Of a stretch of 64,000 nucleotides of DNA, positions 18,560-28,911 are shown piece by piece. A program made the position numbers and the translations under genes. The notes below the pieces were generated by a model. It saw only the letters and a program-made list of their open reading frames with translations, searched no databases and was not told the DNA's origin. The stretch spans positions 2,603,160-2,667,159 of the forward strand of contig NZ_CP043869.1 of assembly GCF_008630635.1 (NCBI RefSeq). Direction: 5' to 3'. This DNA is from Neptunomonas concharum. GTDB lineage: Bacteria; Pseudomonadota; Gammaproteobacteria; Pseudomonadales; Balneatricaceae. Position 1 is the first letter of the stretch. Every line of letters begins with the position of its first letter.

Positions 18560-19377
18560 ACTCGAGCCTCTCCGATCAGCTCATCCATCATCACATCATC
18601 CGAAAAATGAAAAGGAACCGGTCCATCCGGTAATCCATGCATAAATTGTTTCACTTGCTCTGTTTGATTTGCTTTTAATTCATCGGGAGAACCTGAGGCA
18701 ATCACCATACCATCTGACAGCAAAAAGATATGATCAGCGATCCCCATCGTTTCTTGTATATCGTGGGATACGATAATGCTGGTATGGCCCAAAGCCTTGT
18801 TCATACGTTTAATCAGATTGACCAACACACCCATCGCAATAGGGTCTTGCCCGGTAAAGGGCTCATCATACATCACAATAGCCGGATCAAGCGCTATAGC
18901 TCTTGCCAATGCGACACGACGTGCCATGCCACCAGATAACTCACTCGGCATCAGATCTTTCGCTCCACGCAGACCAACTGCCTGAAGTTTGAGCAGTACC
19001 ACATCCCGAATCATATCATCGGGCAGGTCGGTATGTACGCGAATAGGAAAGGCCACATTCTCAAATACACTCATGTCCGTGAACAAAGCACCGCTTTGAA
19101 ACAACATTCCCATTTTTTCTCGTAAGGTAAATAGCGCTGTGCGGGAAATTTGATGTACGTTTTGTCCATCAATAAGCACGTTTCCACTATCTGGGCGCAG
19201 TTGCCCACCTATCAGTTTCAATAATGTCGTTTTCCCTGTGCCCGACGGCCCCATGATGGCAGTCACCCGCCCACGCGGAATTTGCATATTGATATCACGG
19301 AAAATTTTTCGGCCACTGCGGCTGAAACTGAGTCCTTGTATATCAATGATAGGGGTGTCGTGTTCATGAGTTGACAT
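18556..19377 (-). CDS. mlaF: Mla ABC ATPase MlaF
   Basis: ATPase of the Mla phospholipid transporter. Walker [10 protein letters not shown], signature [15 protein letters not shown] and Walker [14 protein letters not shown] followed by SHDIQE are all intact. A longer frame with GTG at 19416 is possible; the ATG at 19377 gives 273 residues, close to the Escherichia coli protein, but neither start has a clear ribosome site, so the choice is by length. It is the first gene of the minus-strand Mla unit and is divergent from the yrbG-like gene. Confidence 0.93.
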   Translation of the reverse strand: MSTHEHDTPIIDIQGLSFSRSGRKIFRDINMQIPRGRVTAIMGPSGTGKTTLLKLIGGQLRPDSGNVLIDGQNVHQISRTALFTLREKMGMLFQSGALFTDMSVFENVAFPIRVHTDLPDDMIRDVVLLKLQAVGLRGAKDLMPSELSGGMARRVALARAIALDPAIVMYDEPFTGQDPIAMGVLVNLIKRMNKALGHTSIIVSHDIQETMGIADHIFLLSDGMVIASGSPDELKANQTEQVKQFMHGLPDGPVPFHFSDDVMMDELIGEARV

Positions 19378-19573
19378 GATTTCTGGCCCATTCCCTGACT
19401 CTGAGTACAACATCACCAGTCTGTAAGACTTACCGGCTAGTGCAAGGGTTGAAATTAAGGCGCCAACTATACCATCAGGCGCTTAAAACATGAACAGATC
19501 CTGTATTTAACTTGCACCTGTTTTTGGTTCTGTTTTAATAGGCGCCTTCTTATTAACAGGTTTATTGTCTGCC

Positions 19574-20530
19574 ATGCTATTTCCGATCCTATCTATACTT
19601 GCTGGGCTTGTCGTTTTAGTCTGGAGCGCCGATCGTTTTGTTATCGGCGCCGCAGCTACTGCCAAAAACTCCGGCATGTCGCCACTACTCATTGGCTTAA
19701 CCATTGTGTCTTTTGGTACCTCAGCTCCGGAAATATTAGTCTCTCTGATGGCATCGCTAAGCGGGTCAGGCAATCTCGCCGTGGGTAATGCAGTAGGCTC
19801 TAATATCGCCAACATAGCGCTTGTTCTGGGTATTACTGCGATGATCGCTCCATTACCTGTCAAATCCGCTGTACTAAAGAAAGAGATCCCTTTGCTCGTA
19901 GGTGTCACCCTGTTAGCTGGTGCGCTGTTATACGATCTCCATCTATCTTTGACGGACGGTATAATCCTCGTTACCGCTTTGTTGTTTTGTCTCGTACTGT
20001 TCGCCAAATTTCAGCAAAGCAGCGACCCGGACGATCACTTAAATGATGAGGCCGAAGAGATCCCTGAGATGGCCACAAAAACAGCTATTTTTTGGCTCGT
20101 TCTCGGCCTTACCCTGCTTATCATAAGCTCTAGAATGCTCGTTTGGGGCGCAGTTGAAGTTGCCACTCAAATGGGTGTGTCTGAGCTAGTAATAGGATTA
20201 ACAATCGTCGCGATTGGTACCAGTTTGCCTGAGCTAGCCGCCTCGGTCGCGAGTGCTTTAAAAAAGCATCACGACATTGCATTAGGCAACGTTGTAGGCT
20301 CTAACATCTTCAACTTAGCAGCCGTCATGGCGATCCCCGGTTTTGTTAACCCCATTACTATGGATGCAGTAGCTTTCAATCGAGACTATCTTGTCATGCT
20401 AGCTGTCACCATTACCCTGGTTATTTTTTGCCTGATTCAAAAGCCTGCAAGGATCAATCGTTTAGAAGGCGGGCTACTGGCTGCAGCTTATGCCGGTTAT
20501 ATGTTTGTGCTGTACACTATGTCGATCTGA
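19574..20530 (+). CDS. yrbG: Calcium/sodium antiporter, CaxA/YrbG family
   Basis: Ten-helix membrane exchanger of the Ca2+:cation antiporter superfamily. The two inverted alpha repeats show GTSAPEILVSLMASLSGSGNLAVGNAVGSNIANIALVLG in pieces (about residues 45-85) and GTSLPELAASVASALKKHHDIALGNVVGSNIFNL (about 215-250). The TTG at 19565 is an alternative start four bases from ACAGG; the ATG at 19574 is chosen because the peptide then begins directly with the first helix. It heads the kds-lpt-rpoN run and is divergent from mlaF, as in Escherichia coli. The transported ion is inferred from family. Confidence 0.9.
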   Translation: MLFPILSILAGLVVLVWSADRFVIGAAATAKNSGMSPLLIGLTIVSFGTSAPEILVSLMASLSGSGNLAVGNAVGSNIANIALVLGITAMIAPLPVKSAVLKKEIPLLVGVTLLAGALLYDLHLSLTDGIILVTALLFCLVLFAKFQQSSDPDDHLNDEAEEIPEMATKTAIFWLVLGLTLLIISSRMLVWGAVEVATQMGVSELVIGLTIVAIGTSLPELAASVASALKKHHDIALGNVVGSNIFNLAAVMAIPGFVNPITMDAVAFNRDYLVMLAVTITLVIFCLIQKPARINRLEGGLLAAAYAGYMFVLYTMSI

Positions 20531-20547
20531 TAAAAAAGGCGAGCATC

Positions 20548-21522
20548 ATGGATACAATCAAATCCTTTTTAGACTCTGCTATCCGCACTATTAAACTTGA
20601 AGCAGAGGCGGTTAGCGATCTACTAAATCACCTTGATGGCGACTTTGAAGCTGCATGTGACGCAATGATAAATTGCCGGGGTCGTATTATTGTTACCGGC
20701 ATGGGAAAATCAGGGCATATTGGCAACAAAATAGCGGCTACACTGGCCAGTACCGGGACACCTTCATTCTTTGTTCACCCTGCTGAAGCCAGCCATGGGG
20801 ATATGGGTATGTTTACGGCTGATGACGTTGTACTAGCCCTTTCAAATTCTGGAGAAACCGCAGAAATTGTCACTATTTTGCCCTTAATCAAACGGCTGGC
20901 AATTCCTTTGATTAGTATTACCGCCAATCCTAACTCCACCCTCTCTCAAGAAGCCGACGCCAACTTGCACATTGGTGTAGAAAAAGAAGCCTGTCCTCTC
21001 GGCTTAGCCCCCACATCCAGCACAACTACCCAATTAGTACTTGGCGATGCGTTAGCGATAGCACTTTTAGAAGCCAGAGGCTTTAGTGCAGAAGATTTCG
21101 CGTTTTCACACCCAGGTGGCAGCTTAGGGAGAAAGCTACTTCTCAAAGTCAAAGATATTATGCACAGCGGCGAAGATGTCCCTCGTGTATCTTCCGGCAC
21201 ACCTATCCACGAAAGTCTATTAGAAGTAACAGACAAGCGCTTAGGTATGACCACGGTAACGAACACACAAGGGCAACTCATTGGTATATTTACCGACGGT
21301 GACCTTCGTCGAACCTTGGATCAAGAACTCAACCTAAAAAATACAAGTATTGATCAAGTGATGACTCAACATTGTACGACCGTTTCAGGGGAACTATTAG
21401 CGGCTGAAGCGTTACAAATAATGCAATCAAAAAAGATCAATGCGCTAATCGTCTGCGACCAAGAGAACCGCCCTGTTGGGGCACTAAATATGCACGACAT
21501 GCTGAAGGCAGGGGTCATTTAA
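20548..21522 (+). CDS. kdsD: D-arabinose 5-phosphate isomerase
   Basis: Interconverts ribulose 5-phosphate and arabinose 5-phosphate, the first committed step to Kdo for lipopolysaccharide. An N-terminal SIS domain (about residues 40-175; VTGMGKSGHIGNKIAATLASTGTPSFFVHPAEASHGD in parts) is followed by two CBS motifs (about 200-324). From the ATG at 20548 the protein has 324 residues, matching KdsD; a longer frame open upstream lies within yrbG. Its stop overlaps the kdsC start (TAATG). Confidence 0.96.
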   Translation: MDTIKSFLDSAIRTIKLEAEAVSDLLNHLDGDFEAACDAMINCRGRIIVTGMGKSGHIGNKIAATLASTGTPSFFVHPAEASHGDMGMFTADDVVLALSNSGETAEIVTILPLIKRLAIPLISITANPNSTLSQEADANLHIGVEKEACPLGLAPTSSTTTQLVLGDALAIALLEARGFSAEDFAFSHPGGSLGRKLLLKVKDIMHSGEDVPRVSSGTPIHESLLEVTDKRLGMTTVTNTQGQLIGIFTDGDLRRTLDQELNLKNTSIDQVMTQHCTTVSGELLAAEALQIMQSKKINALIVCDQENRPVGALNMHDMLKAGVI

Positions 21523-22058
21523 TGAAACGAATAGAGACGCCAGCACTTAAAGAGAAAGCCGCTAAGATTAAATTAGCAGTCTTCGATGTAGATGGCATTA
21601 TGACAGATGGTAGCCTTCACTTTTTACCCGATGGTCGTGAAGTCAAGATGTTCAATACGTTAGACGGCCTAGGTCTGAAAATGTTACACCAAGCCGGCAT
21701 CGAAACCGCTATCATTACAGGCAGGCGCTCACCACAAGTCGAAATTCGCGCACAAGCGCTGAATATCTCCTACTTACGTCAAGGGAGAGATGATAAGTTA
21801 GCCGCACTTGAGGAGCTATGGACGATGACCGGCCACAGCGCGCAAGACACCGCTTATATTGGCGACGACTTACCTGACCTCTCTGCTATTAAAGCGGTAG
21901 CTTTTGGGTGCACTGTGCCAAATGCACACCCCTTTGTAAGGGAACACGCTGATTGGTGCACGGAAAGAACCGGTGGATATGGCGCCGCAAGGGAATTCTG
22001 CGAAGCTATCCTTGAGGCGAAAGCCTTACTCGAAAAAGCCTACCAAGACTTTTTATAA
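21522..22058 (+). CDS. kdsC: Kdo 8-phosphate phosphatase
   Basis: HAD-superfamily phosphatase that releases Kdo from Kdo 8-phosphate. The nucleophile motif FDVDGIMTDG is at about residues 20-29, the second motif IITGRRS near 65, and YIGDDLPDL near 113. 178 residues is the normal length for a C0-type tetrameric HAD. It is coupled to kdsD and lptC by one-base TAATG overlaps on both sides. Confidence 0.96.
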   Translation: MKRIETPALKEKAAKIKLAVFDVDGIMTDGSLHFLPDGREVKMFNTLDGLGLKMLHQAGIETAIITGRRSPQVEIRAQALNISYLRQGRDDKLAALEELWTMTGHSAQDTAYIGDDLPDLSAIKAVAFGCTVPNAHPFVREHADWCTERTGGYGAAREFCEAILEAKALLEKAYQDFL

Positions 22059-22633
22059 TGTTGCCTCTGAACCGTAACCAAACCCAGCTATTTCTCGCAA
22101 TTGCGTTACTGGTGCCTGTGTTCATGTATTGGATTCTACAAACAGACGCAGACCAAGGCTCATCCGACATGCCACCAATAACCAGTGGTGTGGACTATTT
22201 TATGAAGGACGTCAACGTTAGAGAGTTTAGCGCCACAGGACACCTAGTACGCACGCTCAACGCTAGTGAATTAAACCACTTCCCTGAGAAGCAAGGCTCC
22301 GCTCTGACTACGCCCAAAATAGCGTTACATCGGCCAGGTGCTAGCCGCATTAACTTTCAAAGCAATAAAGGCTTTAGTTCAGACACAACTCAATCATTGC
22401 AGCTTGATGAAGCGGTAGTCGTCACGCATAATTCCACCAATGAAGCGCCGACTGAGCTAACCACGTCATCATTAACCCTGCTTCACCTTGAAGGCATAGC
22501 AAAAACAGATGCGCCTATCGAGATCCGTCAAAAAGGACACACTACTACAGCGACGGGTATGATTATCAACTACAACACAGGTGTATCTGAGCTTTTATCA
22601 GATGTGAAAGGTACTTTTTATGCAGACCAATAA
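22058..22633 (+). CDS. lptC: LPS export protein LptC
   Basis: Bitopic inner-membrane protein that passes lipopolysaccharide from LptB2FG to LptA. One N-terminal helix (about residues 10-26) is followed by a periplasmic beta-jellyroll with the typical DVNVREFSATGHLVRTLNASELNHFPE. 191 residues. Overlaps kdsC by one base and lptA by 14 bases. Confidence 0.94.
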   Translation: MLPLNRNQTQLFLAIALLVPVFMYWILQTDADQGSSDMPPITSGVDYFMKDVNVREFSATGHLVRTLNASELNHFPEKQGSALTTPKIALHRPGASRINFQSNKGFSSDTTQSLQLDEAVVVTHNSTNEAPTELTTSSLTLLHLEGIAKTDAPIEIRQKGHTTTATGMIINYNTGVSELLSDVKGTFYADQ

Positions 22634-23141
22634 ACGCTCATATCATACTCTACTGAGCATTCTAGGAGCTTACTTCTTAGGATTAACCTCCTTCGCTTAC
22701 GCACTCCCTTCAGATAAGCATCAGCCGATTCACATCAGTGCTGACGCAGCACAGATCAATGAAAAAACAGGCACCACAACCTACACCGGCAATGTACTCA
22801 TGAAACAAGGTTCAATGGAGATCAAAGCGGCCCGTATTGATCTCTATCGTGAAAAAGACAGCGTTAGCCGCATTATTGCAAACGGTTCCCCCGCTAATTT
22901 CCGACAGCAAGCAGCTGAAGATAAGCCTATTACGGATGCCTTTGGCGAAAAGCTTGATTATTTAATCGCCAAACAGACCATTACGATCACAGGCAATGCA
23001 AAAGTCCAACAAGAAAGCGACCAGTTTACCGGTAGTAAAATTGTTTATCAGATGGACAAAGCCATCGTAAATGCCTATAGCGGCGAAGGTAAAACCGGGC
23101 AGCGCGTCCAGATGGTTATTCAACCTAAGGCTAAGCCCTAA
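22620..23141 (+). CDS. lptA: Periplasmic LPS bridge protein LptA
   Basis: Forms the periplasmic bridge that carries lipopolysaccharide to LptDE. A signal peptide (about residues 1-29, cleavage near SFAYA) is followed by the OstA-type jellyroll with [33 protein letters not shown] in parts. 173 residues. It lies between lptC and lptB with 2 bases to lptB, all in one operon. Confidence 0.95.
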   Translation: MQTNKRSYHTLLSILGAYFLGLTSFAYALPSDKHQPIHISADAAQINEKTGTTTYTGNVLMKQGSMEIKAARIDLYREKDSVSRIIANGSPANFRQQAAEDKPITDAFGEKLDYLIAKQTITITGNAKVQQESDQFTGSKIVYQMDKAIVNAYSGEGKTGQRVQMVIQPKAKP

Positions 23142-23143
23142 TT

Positions 23144-23872
23144 ATGAGTAAATTGCTTCAAGCTCTGCACTTGGCCAAAGCCTATAAGAAACGCCAGGTT
23201 GTTCGCGATGTCTCCTTAGAAGTAAATAGCGGGGAAATTGTAGGGTTGCTGGGTCCAAATGGAGCTGGAAAAACAACCTGTTTTTATATGATTGTAGGCT
23301 TAATTCAAGCCAATGATGGAGCCATCCGCATTGGCGATGATGACGTAACCCGTGATCCTATGCACCTTCGTGCAAGGAAAGGGATTGGCTACCTGCCACA
23401 AGAAGCGTCTATTTTTCGAAAGCTAAGCGTCAAGGATAACCTGATGGGTATTCTAGAGATGCGAAAAGAGCTGACGCCCTCCCAAAGGGAAACGAAACTC
23501 GAAACCTTACTTGAAGAATTCCATATCTCTCATTTGCGAGAAAGCCTAGGTATGAGCTTATCCGGCGGTGAGCGCCGAAGAGTGGAAATCGCACGAGCTC
23601 TAGCTTCTGAACCCTCCTTCATTTTGTTAGATGAACCCTTTGCGGGCGTAGATCCAATCTCAGTAAATGATATCAAACAGACTATAAAGCACCTACAATC
23701 TAAAGGCATAGGCATATTAATCACAGACCATAATGTTAGAGAAACACTCGATATTTGTGAAAAAGCCTATATTGTAAGTGAAGGGGTAATTTTAGCCCAA
23801 GGCACTCCCGCAGAGATACTCGCCAACGATCAGGTGAAAGCGGCCTATTTGGGTGATACCTTCAAACTTTGA
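23144..23872 (+). CDS. lptB: LPS export ABC ATPase LptB
   Basis: ATPase of the LptB2FGC transporter. Walker [10 protein letters not shown] at residues 37-45, signature [15 protein letters not shown], Walker [14 protein letters not shown], and H-loop TDHNVRETL. 242 residues, full length. It is followed 37 bases later by rpoN. Confidence 0.97.
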   Translation: MSKLLQALHLAKAYKKRQVVRDVSLEVNSGEIVGLLGPNGAGKTTCFYMIVGLIQANDGAIRIGDDDVTRDPMHLRARKGIGYLPQEASIFRKLSVKDNLMGILEMRKELTPSQRETKLETLLEEFHISHLRESLGMSLSGGERRRVEIARALASEPSFILLDEPFAGVDPISVNDIKQTIKHLQSKGIGILITDHNVRETLDICEKAYIVSEGVILAQGTPAEILANDQVKAAYLGDTFKL

Positions 23873-23909
23873 GTAGATTGATACCGCTTAGGAGTATTGT
23901 TGTAATTTT

Positions 23910-25475
23910 ATGAAGCAGTCATTACAACTTAAAATGGGTCAGCACCTAACAATGCCCCCTCAATTGCAGCAGGCTATTCGCTTACTGCAATTATCGACGC
24001 TTGATCTCCAGCAAGAGATCCAAGAAGCGCTCGACAGCAACCCTATGCTTGAGACATCAGAAGAAGCGGATGAGCTTCATGAACAAAGCCAGCCAGAACA
24101 GGCGGATAACGCCACTCAATCAGCTGAGCCCGAAACAACCTCTTCGAAAGAGCATACTGATAGCGCTTATGAGGAACCTAGCAACAGCCAAAACGATTCA
24201 CTTGATGAGTATCAAGAGACAGAAGACTCTTTTGACGATCAGTGGAATGATCGCATCCCAGAAGAGCTTGCTACGGACTCATCATGGGATGATACCTTTC
24301 AAGCATCTACCAATTCTGGCAGCACAACCCATAGGGATGAAGACTTGCCCTTTGAGTCCAATGATAGTGCAGAAGAAACCCTTCAGGACCACTTGCTCTG
24401 GCAGCTTAATCTTACGCCAATGAGCCCTACGGATCAGATGATCGCCGAGGCGATTATTGACGGTATCGATACCGAAGGCTATCTACGTATTTCATTAGAT
24501 GAGCTGCTTGAGCATTTCGTCCAAGAAGAATCTGAACTTTTTCAGGATGCTGAATTGGATGAGCTTGAGGCTGTACTGCACCGCATTCAGCAATTTGATC
24601 CGCCAGGTGTTGCAGCACGCGATTTAGGTGAGTGCCTGAGCATACAGCTACAGCAATTACCTCCTGACACGCCCCTTTTGAAGCAATCAGTGATGCTTTG
24701 TCGCCAATATATACACCTGCTAGGTAGCCGAGACTATAAGCAGTTGATGCGTAAACTGAGGCTAAAAGAGCCGCAACTTCAAGCCATCATTACGCTGATT
24801 CAATCGTTAAATCCGCATCCAGGATCTTTTATATCGAACAGTAAAGCCGAGTATGTCATTCCAGATGTATATGTAGAGAAAATTCGTGGTGTATGGACTG
24901 TACGACTTAACTCGGAAGCCTCACCTAACTTACAGATAAACACCCGTTATGCAGACCTCATCAGGCGAGCAGACAACAGTGCAGACAATACCTACCTCAA
25001 GAGTCATCTGCAGGAAGCTCGCTGGTTTATCAAAAGTTTACAAAGCCGTAATGAAACTTTGTTGAAGGTTTCAAGCCAAATCATTGAAAGACAGTCTGAC
25101 TTTCTAGACTTCGGCCCAGAAGCGATGAAACCCATGGTTTTACATGACATCGCGGAGGCGGTAGAGATGCATGAATCTACGATATCTCGTGTAACCACTC
25201 AAAAATATATGCATACACCTAGAGGGATTTTTGAGCTTAAGTACTTCTTCTCCAGCCACGTTAGCACAAGTGACGGAGGGGCTGCGTCATCCACAGCCAT
25301 ACGCGCAGTCATCAAAAAACTGATAGCCGCTGAAAATCCAACTAAACCTTTAAGTGATAATAAAATAGCCCAACTATTAGATGAAGAAGGTATACAGGTC
25401 GCACGGCGAACCATCGCCAAATACCGGGAAGCAATGGGAATTGCGCCTTCAAATGAGAGAAAGCGTCTGATTTAA
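23910..25475 (+). CDS. rpoN: RNA polymerase sigma-54 factor
   Basis: Sigma factor for -24/-12 promoters, used with enhancer-binding activators. Residues 1 to about 50 form the glutamine/leucine-rich activator-interacting region ([16 protein letters not shown]), residues about 50-145 are an acidic spacer that is longer than in enterobacteria, then come the core-binding domain, a helix-turn-helix, and the diagnostic RpoN box [10 protein letters not shown] near residue 503. 521 residues. Its stop codon overlaps the longer frame of hpf, and the hpf-ptsN-rapZ-ptsO genes follow as in most gammaproteobacteria. Confidence 0.97.
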   Translation: MKQSLQLKMGQHLTMPPQLQQAIRLLQLSTLDLQQEIQEALDSNPMLETSEEADELHEQSQPEQADNATQSAEPETTSSKEHTDSAYEEPSNSQNDSLDEYQETEDSFDDQWNDRIPEELATDSSWDDTFQASTNSGSTTHRDEDLPFESNDSAEETLQDHLLWQLNLTPMSPTDQMIAEAIIDGIDTEGYLRISLDELLEHFVQEESELFQDAELDELEAVLHRIQQFDPPGVAARDLGECLSIQLQQLPPDTPLLKQSVMLCRQYIHLLGSRDYKQLMRKLRLKEPQLQAIITLIQSLNPHPGSFISNSKAEYVIPDVYVEKIRGVWTVRLNSEASPNLQINTRYADLIRRADNSADNTYLKSHLQEARWFIKSLQSRNETLLKVSSQIIERQSDFLDFGPEAMKPMVLHDIAEAVEMHESTISRVTTQKYMHTPRGIFELKYFFSSHVSTSDGGAASSTAIRAVIKKLIAAENPTKPLSDNKIAQLLDEEGIQVARRTIAKYREAMGIAPSNERKRLI

Positions 25476-25519
25476 TGAACACACTACGACATACCTGTCG
25501 TGTCAAAAGGAGACTTAAT

Positions 25520-25810
25520 ATGCAAATCAATATCACTGGCCACCATGTAGAACTGACAGAAGCTTTATCTGAATACGTACACACTAAATTTGAAAAGCTG
25601 GAACGCCACTTTGATAACATCACAAACGTTCAAGTGACACTAAGTGTAGATAAATTACGTCAAAAAGCTGAAGCCGATATGCATATTGCAGGTGGGGAAG
25701 TATTTGCCACCAGTGAACACGAAGATATGTATGCTGCTATCGACGGTCTCACTGACAAACTCGATCGCCAGATCATCAAGCACAAAGAAAAACTGAAAAG
25801 TCACAAATAA
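25520..25810 (+). CDS. hpf: Short ribosome hibernation promoting factor
   Basis: Binds the 30S decoding region and promotes 100S ribosome dimers in stationary phase. From the ATG at 25520, with AAAGGAG at 25506-25512, it has 96 residues: MQINITGHHVELTEALSEYV is the family start. A longer frame beginning at 25475 lacks this ribosome site and adds a non-conserved leader. Residues EHEDMYAAIDGLTDKLDRQI are typical. It lacks the C-terminal domain of long HPF. Confidence 0.95.
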   Translation: MQINITGHHVELTEALSEYVHTKFEKLERHFDNITNVQVTLSVDKLRQKAEADMHIAGGEVFATSEHEDMYAAIDGLTDKLDRQIIKHKEKLKSHK

Positions 25811-25830
25811 CCATTAGATTTATAGCACAC

Positions 25831-26286
25831 ATGTCCATTATATCTTTGCTATCACCCGAACGAACGCTTCAACATATTGAAGGCGGCAGTAAAAAGCGCA
25901 TTCTGGAGTTTGTAAGTAACATCATTGCAGAATCAAACGGCAGTATTGTCGCAGAAGATTTATTTAGTGGATTGATAAGCAGAGAAAGGCTGGGCAGCAC
26001 CGGCATTGGCGAAGGTGTGGCGATCCCACATTGCCGCCTTGCCGGTATTACCGAAGCGATCGGTGCGCTGATCCATTTATCTGAACCCATTGATTTTGAT
26101 GCGATAGACAATCGCCCCGTAGACCTACTCTTCTTTTTGCTTGTTCCTGAAGAAGCCTGTGAAGAACATCTAAATATTTTAGGGAAACTCGCTGAGTCCT
26201 TTAGTCAAGAAGCGATTAGAGAACAACTAAGAAAAGCTGACTCCAATACTCATCTGTTGCAAGTGGCTTCAGAAGTTTTTAACTAA
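25831..26286 (+). CDS. ptsN: Nitrogen PTS EIIA protein
   Basis: Phosphoryl acceptor of the nitrogen phosphotransferase system, which regulates potassium transport and other targets by its phosphorylation state. The phosphorylated residue is His67 in GVAIPHCRL. 151 residues, full length. The gene lies 20 bases after hpf and 14 before rapZ; NPr, its phospho-donor, is encoded two genes on. Confidence 0.96.
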   Translation: MSIISLLSPERTLQHIEGGSKKRILEFVSNIIAESNGSIVAEDLFSGLISRERLGSTGIGEGVAIPHCRLAGITEAIGALIHLSEPIDFDAIDNRPVDLLFFLLVPEEACEEHLNILGKLAESFSQEAIREQLRKADSNTHLLQVASEVFN

Positions 26287-26300
26287 ACAGCAGAGTAACA

Positions 26301-27158
26301 ATGAAACTCATCATTATCAGTGGCCGCTCAGGTTCAGGTAAAAGTACAGCCCTTCAGGCACTGGAAGATGTCGGATATTATTGTATCGACAACTTACCTG
26401 CCATGCTGATGCCCGATTTAGTCACTCACATGCTAAATGATGATGCGCAGCTCAATAAAATTGCGGTCTGCATTGATGCACGCAACCTGTCCAGCAATCT
26501 GGAAAAGGTGCCGCAGATGTGGACATATTTTCGCCAATATCCAGAAATTTCCGTAGAGCTTGTCTACCTAGACGCCTCATACGAAACACTGCTGCAACGT
26601 TATAGTTCCACGCGGCGCAGACACCCCATGGCAGAAAGAGTCAGTAATCTTCCTGATGCGATAGAATATGAAAGGAAGTTACTAGAACCTATTACGGACC
26701 TTGCTAATATCAGGATAGATACTACCCGTTTATCTATCTATGAACTGAGAGACGCCATTAAGCTACGCGTTGCGGACCGTGCGGAGCAATCACTCTCTCT
26801 GCAATTTGAGTCGTTTGGTTTTAAACATGGCGTCCCATTGGATGCAGACATTGTATTTGATATGCGGGTTCTGCCAAACCCTTACTGGGTGACTGAATTA
26901 AGACAGTACACAGGGCTAGACCAACCTGTCCAAACATTTCTCAGTGCTGCACCTGAAGTCACCGAGATGATCCATGACATCCAACACTACATTGAAAAGT
27001 GGTTACCTCACTTTATCAAGAATAACCGTAGTTATATGACGGTCGGTATAGGATGCACAGGTGGTCATCACCGCTCTGTTTATGTTTCAGAGCAACTAGC
27101 TAGTTATTTCAAAGAACATATGGATAATGTCAATGTACGTCATAGAGAGTTACATTGA
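26301..27158 (+). CDS. rapZ: RNase adapter protein RapZ
   Basis: Nucleotide-binding protein that in enterobacteria guides RNase E to the GlmZ small RNA and so controls glucosamine-6-phosphate synthase. Walker A GRSGSGKST is at residues 8-16, followed by YYCIDNLPAML; the C-terminal RNA-binding half has the conserved GCTGGHHRSVYVSEQLA. 285 residues. Target RNAs in this organism are not known. Confidence 0.95.
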   Translation: MKLIIISGRSGSGKSTALQALEDVGYYCIDNLPAMLMPDLVTHMLNDDAQLNKIAVCIDARNLSSNLEKVPQMWTYFRQYPEISVELVYLDASYETLLQRYSSTRRRHPMAERVSNLPDAIEYERKLLEPITDLANIRIDTTRLSIYELRDAIKLRVADRAEQSLSLQFESFGFKHGVPLDADIVFDMRVLPNPYWVTELRQYTGLDQPVQTFLSAAPEVTEMIHDIQHYIEKWLPHFIKNNRSYMTVGIGCTGGHHRSVYVSEQLASYFKEHMDNVNVRHRELH

Positions 27159-27184
27159 GCTAAGACCAAGAAGCGGATATAGCA

Positions 27185-27454
27185 ATGCTTGAAAAGAAGA
27201 TAACGATTATTAATAAACTGGGGTTGCATGCCAGAGCAGCAGCCAAGTTAATTGGCACAACCAGCCGCTTTTCAGCTGACATCCGTCTCGAAAAAGATGG
27301 CCGCGAAGTCGATGGTAAGAGTATTATGTCAGTTATGATGCTTGCCGCTAGCAAAGGGACAGAACTTACCATCAAAACTGATGGTGAAGACCAAACAGAA
27401 GCGATGCAGGCCATAGAGACGATCATTAATAACCGCTTCGACGAAGACGAATAA
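27185..27454 (+). CDS. ptsO: Nitrogen PTS phosphocarrier NPr
   Basis: HPr-like phosphocarrier that passes phosphate from EI-Ntr to PtsN. The active site is His15 in NKLGLHARAAAKL, and the second conserved stretch VDGKSIMSVMMLAASKG is complete. 89 residues. It ends the rpoN-linked group; the next gene mgtE appears to have its own promoter. Confidence 0.95.
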   Translation: MLEKKITIINKLGLHARAAAKLIGTTSRFSADIRLEKDGREVDGKSIMSVMMLAASKGTELTIKTDGEDQTEAMQAIETIINNRFDEDE

Positions 27455-27471
27455 TTTTTAACGCCCTACCA

Positions 27472-27500
27472 CTGAAGCTATTAACGCATTCCGCTATACT
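27472..27500 (+). promoter_or_regulatory. Predicted promoter for mgtE
   Basis: TATACT (27495-27500) is a good -10 element, spaced 17 bases from CTGAAG (27472-27477), a weak -35. It lies 55 bases before the mgtE start and after the ptsO stop. Confidence 0.4.
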
Positions 27501-27554
27501 AATCCGCAATTTTTAGCAACATTGACCCCTCTTTGGGCATCAGCAAGGGATATC

Positions 27555-28907
27555 ATGACAACCCGTGAAGAAACCACAGCACTAGACAAGCTTAACCGTG
27601 CTTTAGAAAGCGGCGCGCTTCAGCAGGTACGCTTCACGTTGAACACTTCGCTTCGTCCGGTGGAAGTGGCACACCTGCTAGAGAAATCTCCACCCAAAGA
27701 ACGTCAAATTCTCTGGAATCTCATTAAAGAAGAGAATGAAGGTAAAGTACTCCAGTATTTGCCTGATGATATCCAGGCAGACATTCTCAGCACCATGGAT
27801 ACAGACCGTGTTTTAGCGGTTACTGAGAGCCTTGATACAGATGATGTCGCAGACATATTACAGCAGCTCCCAGAACGGGTAACCAAAGAGCTGCTACAAA
27901 TCATGGACCAGCAAAACCGGGAACGCTTAGAAGAGATTCTGGGCTATCCGGAAGATACCGCTGGTGGCTTGATGAACACCGATACGGTGACGATCCGCCC
28001 AGACATCACCGTAGAAACCGTATTACGTTATATACGCAGGCATAATGAAATCCCTGAGATGACTGACAGCTTATTCGTTGTGAGTCGAAAGAAAGAGTCC
28101 TATATCGGCATCCTGCCACTCACAAAGCTATTGGTTTCAGACCCTAATATTACGGTTAGGGAGATAATGAATACCGATATTGACCCAATTCCTGCCGACA
28201 TGCCGGATGACGAAGTTGCTAAACTGTTTGAAAAGCATGACTTAGTTTCAGCACCGGTGGTCAATACTGAAGGGCGACTTCTCGGCCGTATCACCATTGA
28301 TGACGTGGTTGACGTTATTCGTGAAGACGCTGACCACTCATTAATGAGCATGGCGGGCTTGGATGAAGATGAGGATACTTTTGCCCCTTTAATGAAGACC
28401 ACACGCCGTCGTGCTGTTTGGTTGGGTATCAATCTGATTACAGCCCTGACCGCCTCGGCTGTGATTGGTATTTTTCAAGACACCATAGATAAAGTGGTCG
28501 CTTTAGCGGTACTGATGCCCATTGTCGCGTCCATGGGTGGGATCGCAGGTAGCCAGACTCTGACATTGGTCATTCGCGGCCAGGCACTAGGTCATGTAGA
28601 GCGCTCCAATGCTGGCTGGTTACTGAATCGAGAGTTGTTGGTAGGCGGCTTAAATGGCTTATTATGGGCACTGGTGGTGGCAGGTGTGTCCATTTTTTGG
28701 TTCGAAGACACGACCATCGGATTAGTCATTGGTTTAGCCATTATCATCAACCTGATTGCCGGTGCGCTGTCCGGGACACTACTACCATTGATTTTAAAGA
28801 ATTGGGGTATAGACCCCGCATTAGCTGGCAGCGTCCTGCTAACAACGATTACAGATGTGGTAGGTTTTTTTGCCTTCCTGGGTCTGGCAACCTACTTCTA
28901 CGGATAA
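27555..28907 (+). CDS. mgtE: Magnesium transporter MgtE
   Basis: Magnesium channel gated by cytoplasmic magnesium. It has an N domain (to about residue 125, with DDVADILQQLP repeats), the linker LEEILGYPEDTAGGLMNTD, two CBS motifs (about 130-250) and five C-terminal membrane helices with PIVASMGGIAGSQTLTLVIRG, the ion-pore region. The ATG at 27555, after AGGGA, gives 450 residues; the in-frame ATG at 27522 adds a weakly supported leader. No magnesium riboswitch was recognised upstream. Confidence 0.95.
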   Translation: MTTREETTALDKLNRALESGALQQVRFTLNTSLRPVEVAHLLEKSPPKERQILWNLIKEENEGKVLQYLPDDIQADILSTMDTDRVLAVTESLDTDDVADILQQLPERVTKELLQIMDQQNRERLEEILGYPEDTAGGLMNTDTVTIRPDITVETVLRYIRRHNEIPEMTDSLFVVSRKKESYIGILPLTKLLVSDPNITVREIMNTDIDPIPADMPDDEVAKLFEKHDLVSAPVVNTEGRLLGRITIDDVVDVIREDADHSLMSMAGLDEDEDTFAPLMKTTRRRAVWLGINLITALTASAVIGIFQDTIDKVVALAVLMPIVASMGGIAGSQTLTLVIRGQALGHVERSNAGWLLNRELLVGGLNGLLWALVVAGVSIFWFEDTTIGLVIGLAIIINLIAGALSGTLLPLILKNWGIDPALAGSVLLTTITDVVGFFAFLGLATYFYG

Positions 28908-28911
28908 CAGC

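Noticed and set aside
19507-20007. A 166-codon open frame on the minus strand opposite the yrbG-like gene
   Set aside because: It is the antisense shadow of a well-conserved exchanger gene, has no ribosome site, and its composition (rich in Ser, Thr, Pro, Arg) is that of a reverse frame.
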